This document shows, in pieces, positions 40,733-50,452 of a stretch of DNA of 64,000 nt; position 1 is the stretch's first letter, and each line of letters opens with the position of its first letter. Source of the stretch: Yoonia sp. GPGPB17. GTDB lineage: Bacteria; Pseudomonadota; Alphaproteobacteria; Rhodobacterales; Rhodobacteraceae. The stretch covers positions 1,922,001 to 1,986,000 of the forward strand of contig NZ_JATACI010000002.1 of NCBI RefSeq assembly GCF_037892195.1. Reading direction: 5' to 3'. The notes beneath the pieces were generated by a model. That model ran no database searches. It saw nothing but the letters and a program-made list of their open reading frames with translations, and was not told where the DNA came from. The translations under genes and the position numbers were made by a program.

Positions 40733-41938
40733 TTATTCAGCGGCGACATGAGCCGTCTGCTCATCTGCTTCCCCAAACCCCTTGGGAACTGGCAAGTCAG
40801 GCAGGCCTGCTGCGCGCTTTTGCAGCGCACGGCCGATCACGACCCTGCTGATTTCCGTTGTGCCATCAACAATCCGCAGCATCTGTGCCAAGCGCGACAA
40901 GCGATCAAGGCCATACGGCTGCAAAAGCCCCATACCACCCAGAACCTGTGTGCAGGTATTCGCGGCTTTGACGGCGGCATCAGGCACGAAACGTTTGGCG
41001 TGAGCGGCCATCAGTGGACCTTCAGGTGTCCCAAGTGCCTCGGCCGCTTTGCGATAAAGCAGTTTTGAAGCTTCCAGATCTGTCGCGACCTCACCCAGCA
41101 TCCACTGGATTCCATCCAGATCAAGGTTCTTGCCACCAAACATCTTCCGGTTCTTCGCGTAAGAAAGGGCCGTATCCAACGCCGCTTGCATCAACCCGCA
41201 GCACCCCGACGCGATAGACACGCGCGCGATATCAATCGCCATGAGCGAGCCTTGCAGGCCCTGACCGATAGGCAGGATAACGTTGTCCTCACTGACCACC
41301 ACCTTATCGAGGTACATCTCGGACATTGGTAAGAAGTTGTAAGATGGTGTTTCATAAAGCGGGCCAAAGCTGATACCAGGCGCGTCAGCCGGGATCGCGA
41401 TCATGGCCATGTCTTTATGCCCCGGCGCGTCGCTGGTTTTGACGACGGTGAAATAGATATCGGCCTCGGTGGCTAAGCTGACCCACGCTTTGGACCCGCT
41501 GATCGTCCAAGTGCCATCATCGTTGATCGTGGCACGGGTATACATCTGCATCGGATCAGAGCCAGACTGCGGTTCCGTCAGGGCAAAGTTTGCAAGCTTG
41601 CGGCCAGATGTCAAATCGCGAGCCCATTTCTCTTTGAAGGCTTCAGTGCCATAGCCGCAGCCCGCGAACGTGCAGATGTTATGCATCGACAGCGCAAAGG
41701 CGTAGGCCCCATCGCCCAGACCCAGCTGTTCATAAACCTGGATACCTTCGGATAGTGGCAAGCCTTGGCCACCGAATTCTTCTGGCGCGTACAGGCCTGT
41801 CAGCCCGGCCGCTCCCGCCTTGTTCGATGCATCACGGGGCCACGTCTTTGCTTTATTCCATGCGTCGACATTCGGAGAGATCACAGTCGCTGCGTGGTCG
41901 CGGGCAGCGGCAAGGATTGTATCCAGCTGTTCAGACAT
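40733..41938 (-). CDS. Acyl-CoA dehydrogenase
   Basis: 401 residues. [13 protein letters not shown] (substrate/FAD loop), [19 protein letters not shown] and the C-terminal [19 protein letters not shown] with [11 protein letters not shown] are typical. It introduces a double bond in an acyl-CoA using FAD. Start at 41938 (MSEQLDTIL) with AAAGGA upstream, not the longer frame to 42109. It reads with the quinone oxidoreductase, and the AraC regulator lies upstream on the same strand. Confidence 0.92.
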   Translation of the reverse strand: MSEQLDTILAAARDHAATVISPNVDAWNKAKTWPRDASNKAGAAGLTGLYAPEEFGGQGLPLSEGIQVYEQLGLGDGAYAFALSMHNICTFAGCGYGTEAFKEKWARDLTSGRKLANFALTEPQSGSDPMQMYTRATINDDGTWTISGSKAWVSLATEADIYFTVVKTSDAPGHKDMAMIAIPADAPGISFGPLYETPSYNFLPMSEMYLDKVVVSEDNVILPIGQGLQGSLMAIDIARVSIASGCCGLMQAALDTALSYAKNRKMFGGKNLDLDGIQWMLGEVATDLEASKLLYRKAAEALGTPEGPLMAAHAKRFVPDAAVKAANTCTQVLGGMGLLQPYGLDRLSRLAQMLRIVDGTTEISRVVIGRALQKRAAGLPDLPVPKGFGEADEQTAHVAAE

Positions 41939-42119
41939 ATTGGCGATCCTTTTCCAGGCAGGCACTGTCACAGCCAGCCAGACATGCCAAATAGATGCCA
42001 CAGCAGCACGGACAGCGCATTGATTGAAGTTGATTTTTACTGAATATATCACCCACAGCGGACAGGTCGCCATCTCACACGGTGACAGTCGATTGTCCGA
42101 AAGTGACATATTGAGCCCG

Positions 42120-43202
42120 CTAGGGCGACTTGCGCCGATAAGCGCGGGGGGTCACCCCGGTCCACCTTTTGAAGGCCTTGTGGAAACTCGCGGCGGAAGT
42201 GAATCCAACATCCTGCGCAATCGCCTCGATACTGGCCTCACCGACCTGCAGCCGACGGATTGCGATGTCACGCCGCAGGGCATCTTTGATGGCCTGAAAT
42301 GACGTCCCGTCCGCCTCAAGTTTCCGGATCAGGGTGCGGGGCGTCATATGCAGGGCCTCTGCCGCCCCGCCAAGATGCGCATCGCACCAGTCAATCTGGC
42401 TGAGATAGGCGCGCACCCGAAGCGACTGAGTATGTTGCTGTGACAGGGTGAATATCCAATCGCGCGGGGCGTTTTCGAGAAACTTATCCAGATCAGCAGA
42501 ACTGCGCACCTGTACTGGACCCAATACCTTTGCATCGAAACGGATCGCTGTTGTTTCACTGTCAAACCGTATCGGTGCAGGAAAGATCAACGTGTAGTCT
42601 TCTTCAAAAGCTGGGCGACTGAATACAAAATCCACCCCGTTTATCGGCACTTCGTGGCGCGCAAGCCACGACAAAAGCCCATGTGCAAGCTTCAGGATCA
42701 ACATATGGCCGAACCGCTGCACGGCGTCCTCTTGTCGTGGGACCAACCTTAGTTCCAGCTCGTTCTCTGCCTCAGTCAATACGAATTGGTAGTCATCAAG
42801 GATAAGGTTCCAAAACGTTGAGAACCGGTAAAGTGCTGACGTCAACGACCTTGCCTCGCGCACCGAGGTCAAGAGATGTTGCAATGCGCGTGGCCGAACC
42901 GGGCGCGACCAAAGACCCATCATTTCATCGCCGGTTTCGACCGCAGCCAATTGGTAGAGACATACAATCTGATCCAGCGTGATGCGCACCTGTCTCTCAT
43001 GCAGGTCGCTTGGCAGATCAGAACGTTCAAGTAAGGAGAGGTAGTGTTTCTGCGTACACAAAGAACGCAACGCGACCAGCCAATCCGCGATGAACTGGCT
43101 GGAAACAGTCGAAAAAAGTGTCGGCGCGTCGCGGGTCATGCTTGCCAAGGCGATATCACTGATCCGCACCATGGAGAAGCCCAGGCAGGAAACCTCGGGC
43201 AT
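42120..43202 (-). CDS. AraC-family regulator (OruR/AraC_binding_2 type)
   Basis: 360 residues. C-terminal double HTH: GGAAEALHMTPRTLIRKLEA and IEAIAQDVGFTSAASFHKAF, ending RWTGVTPRAYRRKSP. The N-terminal half is the all-helical Arabinose_bd-type domain (DQIVCLYQLAAVETGDEMMG). It likely activates the adjoining acyl-CoA dehydrogenase genes. AAGGA six bases before ATG 43202. Effector unknown. Confidence 0.87.
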   Translation of the reverse strand: MPEVSCLGFSMVRISDIALASMTRDAPTLFSTVSSQFIADWLVALRSLCTQKHYLSLLERSDLPSDLHERQVRITLDQIVCLYQLAAVETGDEMMGLWSRPVRPRALQHLLTSVREARSLTSALYRFSTFWNLILDDYQFVLTEAENELELRLVPRQEDAVQRFGHMLILKLAHGLLSWLARHEVPINGVDFVFSRPAFEEDYTLIFPAPIRFDSETTAIRFDAKVLGPVQVRSSADLDKFLENAPRDWIFTLSQQHTQSLRVRAYLSQIDWCDAHLGGAAEALHMTPRTLIRKLEADGTSFQAIKDALRRDIAIRRLQVGEASIEAIAQDVGFTSAASFHKAFKRWTGVTPRAYRRKSP

Positions 43203-43688
43203 GTCGCATCCTTACATGACCGCCCAGTGTCTAGGCGATGACCAGATACCCGACAAGATCAGATAGCGAATGCGGGTCACGAGCGTCGTCTTCCATCGCT
43301 TGATGGACGGGCGCAGCGATCTGTATTGTGCTCAGATCTCGACGGGCTTGCCCTGAGTGGAGTAGCCAGCGGCGTGGTGCGCACGCTGCTCCATTGTCCG
43401 GGTTGGTCTTGACAGGTCGTATCGTATCTTACGCTCGGTCCAAACGGCTGAAATGCAAACAAACCTGACCAAGCAACAATTAATCGAAATCGCAATGATG
43501 CCAGAGGATGGGCAGAGATGAAGGTTGAGATTAACATAGAGACAGGCGACATTCTGGAGACTGAGGCCGAAGGTAACGATCATGACTGTAACGAAGACGA
43601 TGGTGACGACGCGGCATGATCCAGAATCAGTGCTTCCAGACAAAGACGCTGCCTGCCCCGGCCGCCCCTGCCCGGTTTGAGGTCGTCG
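43203..43688. other. Gap between AraC regulator and response regulator
   Basis: About 490 bases. The AraC promoter is at the left. The right third holds small overlapping frames (43453-43714, described separately). No structured RNA is recognised. Confidence 0.5.
43518..43619 (+). CDS. Candidate small acidic protein upstream of two-component genes
   Basis: 33 residues, very acidic at the end (...HDCNEDDGDDAA), with AGAGG 8-12 bases before the ATG. A 22-residue frame (43453-43521) precedes it with an ATGA overlap, and a 32-residue frame (43616-43714) follows with another ATGA overlap and runs into the response regulator start. Such a chain of coupled micro-frames might be a leader, or chance. 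No homology is recognised. Confidence 0.25.
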   Translation: MKVEINIETGDILETEAEGNDHDCNEDDGDDAA

Positions 43689-44372
43689 ATGCGCATTCTG
43701 CTTTTGGAAGATGACAATCAGCTTGGCCCTTGGATCGCTGGCGGTCTGCGCGAGGAAGGCCATGTTGTTGATCACTTTGATGACGGCAAAGATGCATTGA
43801 TCGCAGCAATGGGGCAGGACTACGATCTGCTGATCCTTGACCGGATGGTGCCTGGTCTGGACGGTCTGGCGGTTCTGAAATCCCTGCGCGCGTCCAAAGA
43901 CACGACACCTGCATTGTTTCTGACGGCTCTTGGCGAGGTTGATGCCCGTGTCGAAGGGTTTGAGGCAGGCGGCGACGACTACTTGACCAAACCATTCGCC
44001 TTTGTCGAACTGTCAGCCCGGGTCAACGCATTGGGACGCCGCAGGGAAACCAGCGAGAGCGGTGAAGCCGCATCGACCATTCTGCGCTATGCAGACCTCA
44101 GCCTTGATTTGTTGACCCGCCGATGCGAACGGCAGGGGCAGCCGATCGAATTGATGGCGAAAGAATTCAAACTGCTGGAGTATTTTATGCGCCGTCCGGG
44201 TCGCCTTGTGACCCGAACGATGCTGCTTGAACAGGTGTGGGACATGAGCTTTGACCCCACGACCAGCGTTGTGGAAACTCACATCAGCCGGTTGCGCGCC
44301 AAGATAGACAAACCCTTTGAGGGCGCATTGCTGCGCACACGGCGGGGTGAGGGCTATGTCTTTGGTCAATAG
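43689..44372 (+). CDS. OmpR/PhoB-family response regulator
   Basis: 227 residues. Receiver domain with acidic pair LEDD, phospho-Asp in LLILDRMVPGLDG (about residue 51), and Lys in YLTKPFAF. Winged-helix output (MAKEFKLLEYFMRRPGR, HISRLRAKI, RTRRGEGYVFG). Start at 43689 (MRILLLEDD). Its end overlaps the kinase start by 17 bases. Cognate signal not readable. Confidence 0.94.
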   Translation: MRILLLEDDNQLGPWIAGGLREEGHVVDHFDDGKDALIAAMGQDYDLLILDRMVPGLDGLAVLKSLRASKDTTPALFLTALGEVDARVEGFEAGGDDYLTKPFAFVELSARVNALGRRRETSESGEAASTILRYADLSLDLLTRRCERQGQPIELMAKEFKLLEYFMRRPGRLVTRTMLLEQVWDMSFDPTTSVVETHISRLRAKIDKPFEGALLRTRRGEGYVFGQ

Positions 44373-45651
44373 ATTGACCCAAAGGATTGCCTGGTTGCGG
44401 CGGTCATCGATGGTGCGGCTTTCATTGCTGCTTTCGGTGATTTTCGCGCTTGGCATGGCGGCAACCATCTTTGTTGCGCTGGCCTTGGGGCAAAACGCGG
44501 TCGAGCGACGCGTTGACACGACACTTGAGGCTTTGGCCAGCACGGCCCTGCTAGAAAGCGCAAAAGGCGAAAGTCCCTCGATGATCCTGCGAGGGACCGA
44601 CGATCTAGCCGGTCTTCCTCTCCCCTTTCAGCGTGCCGCAGCGCGCGGTGGCGGTACGATTGAGCTTGAACGCAATTATCTGCGTTCAGACATATGGCGC
44701 GTTCTGATTTCCGAGGATAGCGCAGGAACACCTGTGATGGTTGCCGTTTCTTTAGAAGATAGCGAGCAGGCGCAGGAGTTATTGGCCGGTATCTTGTGGA
44801 GCACCGCAGGTTTGGTCATCGCAATTACTTTGGCAATCGGTTCGTTTGCAGGCGTTCTCGCGCAACGGCGGCTCGCACGGGTCAATAAGACGCTTACGCA
44901 GTTGGCCGCGGGCGATCTGACGGCCCGTACTGGGCATGCACGGTCACGCGATGATCTTGATGACATTGCACGCCAACTGGACCGAACCGCGGCAGAACTG
45001 GAAAGCCTAGTCGCGCAGACTCGCAACCTGAGCGCCAGCCTTGCGCATGATCTGCGCACACCCTTGGCCCGGCTGCGGTCGCGGTTGGAAATGCTGCCAG
45101 AGGGCGACGAGCGCAGTGCAGCATTGGAAGAGGCAAGCCATTTGTCGGGCGTATTCGATACGATCATGCGCGTTGCCCGTATCGAAGCCGGACAGGGGCG
45201 TGATGGTTTTACAGAGGTGCCGCTAGGCGATTTGATCACAGAATTGGAAGAAATCTTCGGACCTGTGGTCGAAGACGACGGCAAAGTTTTAAAGGTCGCA
45301 CTCTCAGCTCCGGCAACGGTACAGGGCGACCGCCAGATGCTGGTGCAGGCGATGGCGAACCTGATCCAGAATGCACTGGTGCATGGTGGGGACGAAATCA
45401 CACTCATTGGACGGTCGCGGTCAATCGGCGTTGCCGATAACGGCCCCGGCGTCGATCCCTCAGAATATGGCGAAATCATCAAACCAATGGTGCGCCTTGA
45501 TAGCGCGCGTAGCACTGAAGGCACCGGGCTTGGCCTTGGGTTGGTGCGGGCGGTCGCTGATCGGCACTTGGCGCATCTGTCACTGGCACCACAAAACGCA
45601 GGTGGCGACAAGCGCGGTCTACGCGTCATGTTGAACTTTGCAGATTTGTAA
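44356..45651 (+). CDS. Sensor histidine kinase
   Basis: 431 residues. Two membrane helices (about 22-45 and 155-178) flank a periplasmic sensor, then HAMP (RLARVNKTLTQLAAGDLTAR), HisKA with LSASLAHDLRTPLARLRS (phospho-His about 232), and HATPase with NLIQNALVHGG and GVADNGPGVDP, TGLGLGLV. Partner of the upstream regulator. Start at ATG 44356. Confidence 0.94.
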   Translation: MSLVNRLTQRIAWLRRSSMVRLSLLLSVIFALGMAATIFVALALGQNAVERRVDTTLEALASTALLESAKGESPSMILRGTDDLAGLPLPFQRAAARGGGTIELERNYLRSDIWRVLISEDSAGTPVMVAVSLEDSEQAQELLAGILWSTAGLVIAITLAIGSFAGVLAQRRLARVNKTLTQLAAGDLTARTGHARSRDDLDDIARQLDRTAAELESLVAQTRNLSASLAHDLRTPLARLRSRLEMLPEGDERSAALEEASHLSGVFDTIMRVARIEAGQGRDGFTEVPLGDLITELEEIFGPVVEDDGKVLKVALSAPATVQGDRQMLVQAMANLIQNALVHGGDEITLIGRSRSIGVADNGPGVDPSEYGEIIKPMVRLDSARSTEGTGLGLGLVRAVADRHLAHLSLAPQNAGGDKRGLRVMLNFADL

Positions 45652-45727
45652 GGTTCGGGTCAGGCGTCTGTAAGCGCGGATACCCATATCAGTGTCATCA
45701 AAAATTGATGAAACTGGAGAAACCCAA

Positions 45728-45949
45728 ATGAAAAACCTGATCAACAAAACCACATCTATCCTGTCCGGTGTTGTCCTCTTTGCCTTTGGTTGTGTGATGG
45801 CGGGTCTTGGCTTTGCTGTAGTCGGCGTGCTCGCGCTCTTCGCTCTCGCCGCTATCGGTATCGCGATCCTCACAGCACCTTTTGTTGCGATGTCACGGCA
45901 CACCAACGATGAAATGAACGAAACCGCCCATGCGACGGCAGTAGCCTAA
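45728..45949 (+). CDS. Small hydrophobic membrane protein
   Basis: 73 residues. One or two membrane helices (SGVVLFAFGCVMAGLGFAVV and VLALFALAAIGIAILTAPFV), then a short polar tail. GGAG lies 8 bases before ATG 45728. It follows the kinase by 76 bases and precedes cytochrome b561 by 29, so it is possibly in the regulon of the two-component system. Not a recognised family. Confidence 0.7.
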   Translation: MKNLINKTTSILSGVVLFAFGCVMAGLGFAVVGVLALFALAAIGIAILTAPFVAMSRHTNDEMNETAHATAVA

Positions 45950-45978
45950 AGTCACGCACTTACATGGAAGAACCGGAT

Positions 45979-46479
45979 ATGGATCAGAACGCACGACCAC
46001 ATGGCTTTGTCACAAAAAGCATTCATTGGCTGTCAGCCGGGCTCATCGGTTATGGCTATCTGAAGGGCTTGGACAACGTCTCACAATTGGCCGATCCAGC
46101 ATTGCTGCAGTTTGAAGTGACTTTCGCTATCGCACTAGGGGCACTGTTCCTTGTAAGGTTATTGTGGACCCAGCAATTTGGCGGCCCAACGCGGCTGCCA
46201 CAGGATGCACCGAAGTGGGAGCATTTTGCTTCGCGGATGGTCCACATCGGACTTTACGCCAGTGTGTTCGGTATCGTGATAACCGGTTTGCTGATCGCGT
46301 TAGGCTACGCCACGCCAGTGCTGAGTGGTCTCTTTCTGTCGTCAATGATTGCAGCGCATGAAACGGTGCTGACGGCCATGCCGCTATTGCTGTTCGCGCA
46401 TATTGCGGGCGCGCTGTGGCACAAAGTCGTGCGTCGTGATGGGGTGCTGGAAAGTATGACCGGCTCGCTGCCGGTTTAA
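45979..46479 (+). CDS. Cytochrome b561-type membrane protein
   Basis: About 166 residues, four helices. Histidines fit the di-heme pattern: KSIHWLSA, FASRMVHIGLY, IAAHETVL and FAHIAGALWHK. Such proteins pass electrons from the quinone pool to periplasmic acceptors or detoxify superoxide. GGAAG before ATG 45979 favours this start over ATG 45964. Confidence 0.85.
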   Translation: MDQNARPHGFVTKSIHWLSAGLIGYGYLKGLDNVSQLADPALLQFEVTFAIALGALFLVRLLWTQQFGGPTRLPQDAPKWEHFASRMVHIGLYASVFGIVITGLLIALGYATPVLSGLFLSSMIAAHETVLTAMPLLLFAHIAGALWHKVVRRDGVLESMTGSLPV

Positions 46480-46540
46480 TGTCAGGGTCTGCCCATCAAC
46501 GCGGCTACCCTGCCACGGAAAGCCTTGTGGCAGGCAATAC

Positions 46541-46578
46541 AAAAAAGAAATGGACCCGACACAACTTGTGCCGAGTCC
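46541..46578 (-). terminator. Minus-strand intrinsic terminator
   Basis: Read on the minus strand: an 11-of-13-pair stem (GGACTCGGCACAA / TTGTGTCGGGTCC) followed by a T-rich run (ATTTCTTTTTTG). It would end a leftward transcript, but no leftward gene is apparent to its right within 600 bases. Confidence 0.5.
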
Positions 46579-47031
46579 CTTTGGTACTGAAATGACTTTC
46601 TAAAATGTCTTGTCGCTTCCCCTTTGACCACGACCCGATAAACTGGGCCGCTTTAAAGGCTCATTTATTGTTTCACTCGTTAACCACTAGACGCATGCTC
46701 TAACGAACAAATAGCCGCATCTCATACCGATGATTGGGACCAAACCGGGACCGTTCAGACCTACGAAGAATATCGAAACCCTGCCAAACCGCACCAAAGG
46801 TGCACTCACGAACCCCACACAGGCATGCTTGCGGCTTACCTGCATTGTGACGGTGCCGTTTGGCTGTTTCGACCACCACTCTTAAACAACTCACCGTATA
46901 ATAATGGCGATCTCTCCTCTCATCATTGCGCTCACCTTGTGGGCTAAGGACGATTTTGACTGGAAGAGGTCATCGTCTAGATCATTGCCCACGCCGTGAA
47001 GCAGTGACCTAACGTTAACTTTTGTGGCACA

Positions 47032-47066
47032 TGAAAGTCCTGAAGGTTTTCCTGAAATTTTCTGAA
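47032..47066. promoter_or_regulatory. TGAA direct repeats upstream of regulator gene
   Basis: TGAA starts at 47032, 47041, 47053 and 47063 (three within CTGAA), about one helical turn apart, each followed by T-rich sequence. OmpR/PhoB/CadC-type winged helices bind direct repeats with such spacing. The gene 144 bases downstream encodes one, so autoregulation is plausible. Confidence 0.45.
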
Positions 47067-47209
47067 AATTACTGTGTGCATACAACGCGCTCTGGGCTGC
47101 AAACATTAACCATTTGGCTTGCACGATGGACGATCCACGGTAAGCTATCTGCGGGAAATAAGTACTTCGCCTTCAGTTGCGGCCTGAAGCGCGTTGTTGG
47201 GAGATATCG

Positions 47210-49227
47210 GTGACACGTGAAGTAAAGGTGCGCTTGGGCCTTTTTACGTATGACAAAGGGTTAGATTGCCTTTTGGATCTGGCTGGCGAACATGTCAGCC
47301 TGCGGCCACAGTCCGCACAGGTTCTGTCACTATTGGTTGAAAACCTTGGTCGGACCGTCACAAAAGAAGAACTGATTTCGGCTGTTTGGCAAAACCTCAG
47401 TGTGACAGACGACAGCCTGACGCAGTGTATTGCCGATATCAGACGCGCGTTGGGCGACGTGGATCGCCGCATTCTCAAGACCCGACCAAAGGTCGGGTAC
47501 ATGCTTAGCCCGACACAGGTGAACACGGATCAACCCGAGATCACCGCTACCCCTATTCAAGAAACAACCTCGGATGAAGTACCGGCTCTGGTGTGCATTC
47601 AGACCGCGAACCCTCAGGATCAACCGGACGCAAAAACCATAGAGCAAGAGGCTATCAGCAGGGGCGCCGACAGCCGCGATCCAGTGACGGCCGGGACCGC
47701 ACTTTTTTCGTTTGCGGCTGTCACCGCCGCAGTACGCTTTGCGCTCTGGCTCAGTACGACGCCAAATGGGAGCAACTTCTGCATCGGCGTTGATCTGGCC
47801 CAACCGGACCATGCCAGTGCCGACGATCTGCGTGTCTCGGGACTAACCGCCATCGCTGGGGAAGCACAGGTTGTCGTGTCGGTCGAGGTTCAGGATCAGT
47901 GTTATGCTGAACGCGACTTTGATTTTGAGGATCTGGGTCAACACAGGCTAAAAACAACGCAGGAAGACGTTCGCGCGTTTCGGATTCATACCAATACCGG
48001 GGGCGTGCGGATCATGCCCGATATCGCGGCAGAGGATCTTTTGCCAACCATCGCAGTCGTGCCTCTGCGGGCGCGCATATCATCGCCCGATACAGATGTA
48101 ATCGGCGAGATCGTTGCAGACGATTTGATTGCCACAATATCCCGGTCTGCTGACATCAACGTCATCTCCCGCCTTTCTACGACCGCCTTTCGGACCCAAA
48201 CCACCAGCCTGGACAAGATAGGTGACACGCTCGGCGCTGATTTCGTCTTGTCCGGCACTATCCTGACCCATGATGCCAAGATCGGGATGATGCTTCAGCT
48301 ATCCGAAATCAGCACAAGCAAGGTATTGTGGGCCGAACGCGTTCAGATCGAAGTGACAGATATGCTGAACGGGTTGGAGGCGGTCGAAGAAATCATCGCA
48401 AAAATTCGCAAGGCCATAGCGCTCAATGAAATTGAGCGGGCCCGATCAAAACCCATATCGACGCTGCGCAACTACACCTTGTTGATTGGGGCCGTCGGGT
48501 TGATGCACCGCCTGGCTCCTGTTGATTTTAACATGGCAGGTGAGATGCTGCGCACCTTGATCGCACGCGCCCCAAATCATCCAGCCGCGCTGTCGTGGAT
48601 GGCCAGATGGCATGTGTTGCGCGTGCAACAGGGATGGTCAGACAATCCGCAAGAAGAAGCGCAACTCGCACTCGGCTTCTCGCGCAAGGCTTTGGACATT
48701 GACCCAGAGAACGCGTTGGCCCTGATTAGCGAAGGTCTTGTGCTGACCAATCTGTCGCATGAGCTTGAGGAAGCCGAAGATCGGTATGATGCGGCCCTTG
48801 ACGTCAATCCCAATGACGCAAACGGCAGGTTGCTGCGCGGTACCTTGTTCGCCTTCCAAGGCCGCGGCGAAGAGGCGAAGCGCGATTGTGAACGCGCCCT
48901 CCATCTGGCCCCCTTGATCCGCATCGGTTTTTCTTTTTGTCATTGGCGGCGACGGCCAGCATTGCCGCAGAAGAGTACGAGCGTGCAATTGAACTGGCCA
49001 AAGCTTCGATCCGATTGAACAGGACACACACATCCACACTCCGGGTCAAGGCGGTTGCACAGATGCGGCTTGGTGAGGAAGAAGCGGCACGCAAGACAAC
49101 ACAAGAGCTGCTACGTTTGCAACCCAATCTAAGTGTCAGTGCTTGGCTAAAGAACTCACCTAGTGCTAGCTTCGAGCTGGGGCGCAACTTTGCTGCGACG
49201 CTGCGGGAAACCGGAGTGCCCGACTGA
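47210..49227 (+). pseudogene. CadC-like winged-helix/TPR membrane regulator (frame interrupted)
   Basis: Residues 1-100 are an OmpR-type winged helix (SLRPQSAQVLSLLVENLGR, DDSLTQCIADIRRALG, KTRPKVGYML). A membrane helix follows (GTALFSFAAVTAAVRFALWL), then a cyclase-tail-like FDFEDLGQHRLKTTQEDVRAF, a TolB-like region and TPRs. GTG start at 47210 with GGGAG seven bases before. The frame breaks at 48916. TTGATCC should be TTGGATCC to give APLDPHRFFF and continue with SLAATASIAAEEYE to 49227. Probable regulator of the cluster that follows 36 bases downstream. Confidence 0.85.
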
Positions 49228-49263
49228 ACTAGTGAAACGTGATTCTAAAAAAGGACTTTGCAT

Positions 49264-50452
49264 ATGACAAATAGTGGTGGACCAGAGGCAGGCTTGGCAG
49301 GACTTGCCGGGCTGGCGGGGCTTGCTGGTTTGGCAGGGCTGGGCGGGTCGGCAGGACTTGCTGGTTTGGCAGGACTTGCCGGTTTGGCTGGGGCGCAAAG
49401 CCCATTGGGTGCGGAATCCCTTCTGACGACACGGGACGGCATTGTCGGCGCACCACTTAATCTGGACCCAAACATTGTTCAGGGCTGTTGTGAAGACCCC
49501 GCTAACCTCAAACGTCTTTCGCCCGAGGTCCGCGCAAGTGTCTTTATGTTCGAGTTGGGAACACGCGTCACCTATTCTGCAAGCTGTGATGAAACAGCGA
49601 CAGCATATCTCTGGCGCGTGGATTCAAAACCAAACCAACCACCCAAAGTGCAGGCGCGGCCTCTTGTTGAAATGACAGCGCCCACGATCGAACAGTTCAA
49701 GGATCAGATGGGGTATCTGTCCGGCTATGCAGACATCCGGCAGGACCGCGGGCCTGAGATACTGGAGCAGTTGGCCACACCTGTGCCGTTCCTTGCGTCA
49801 ATCGCTTTTATTGATCCAGCCCGCACCCCCTTTACGATTGAATTGCTGAATGCGGCGTTGCGCTTTGCCAACTATAACCACATGCGGATCAAATACACGT
49901 TGGCCGCTAAGCGCCCGATCGAAGTTTTCGCCGCAGGTCCAGCCGATGATCCAGACGCCGACCCACGGTACTTTGCCTAGTGGGCATGCGACCGAAAGCT
50001 TTATCGCCGCAAGACTGCTTTGGAAATTGCTGCGCGCATCGGGGACGCCACAGTATCAGCAAGATGGCGTCTGGGGCGAAATGATGATGCGGCTGGCGTC
50101 CCGCATTGCCATCAACCGCACGGTTGCAGGCGTGCATTTCCCGATGGACAGCGTCGCCGGGTCTTTGCTGGGCCTGACGTTGGCCGAATTCATTCACGAG
50201 CATTGCGACCCCGCGGCGCAAAACAGCACCAGTGCAACGTTCTATGGGACACGCTTTGATGCGGCAGATGATTTTGATTGGCATCAACTATACGTGGCGC
50301 AAGACGATCTGCAGCCCAAGAAATCAGGACCAAGTGGAAATCCATGGGCTACAACCACGCGCAAACCATCGAAAAACGAAGTGCACTCTGCCCCGTTGGC
50401 ATGGCTATGGGGCAAAGCCGTTGCAGAATGGCAGGACCTGCCATGCAAATAG
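49264..50452 (+). pseudogene. PAP2/vanadium-haloperoxidase-like protein with Gly-Leu-Ala repeat N-terminus (frame interrupted)
   Basis: Residues 10-43 are a G-L-A-G repeat. The rest is vanadium-haloperoxidase-like: K-x6-RP (KYTLAAKRP), TLPSGHATES and NRTVAGVHFPMDS (R-x5-H-x3-D), the vanadate/phosphate-binding triad. Function could be halide oxidation or phosphatase. No lipid-phosphatase membrane helices are visible. The frame slips at T4 49925-49928. T3 restores RPIEV-SPQVQPMIQTPTHG. AAGGA precedes ATG 49264. Its TAG directly abuts the subtilase ATG. Confidence 0.8.
49291..49395 (+). repeat. Short tandem coding repeat (Gly-Leu-Ala)
   Basis: About 100 bases of degenerate 9-15-base units (GGACTTGCCG, GGGCTGGC, GGTTTGGCA) encoding (GLA)n with one GGS interruption. 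Prone to copy-number slippage in frame. Confidence 0.85.

Larger units (their letters stand above)
46480..47209. other. 730-bp region without a recognisable gene
   Basis: Contains a plain 7-bp hairpin at 46510-46533 (CTGCCAC/GTGGCAG), a minus-strand terminator-like hairpin (46552-46578) and the regulator's upstream repeats (47032-47066). Frames here (for example 46700-46894, minus) do not look like proteins. More AT-rich than its neighbours. Confidence 0.55.

Noticed and set aside
46700..46894. 64-residue minus-strand protein
   Set aside because: No ribosome-binding site, unlikely composition (Cys/Arg/His rich) and no family resemblance.
49291..49395. CRISPR-like repeat array
   Set aside because: Units are 9-15 bases, degenerate and inside a coding frame, with no spacers and no cas genes.
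49906..49912. GCTAAGC in the haloperoxidase-like gene as the cause of its frame break
   Set aside because: It encodes part of the expected K-x6-RP motif (LAAKRP). The slip is better placed at the T4 run at 49925-49928.
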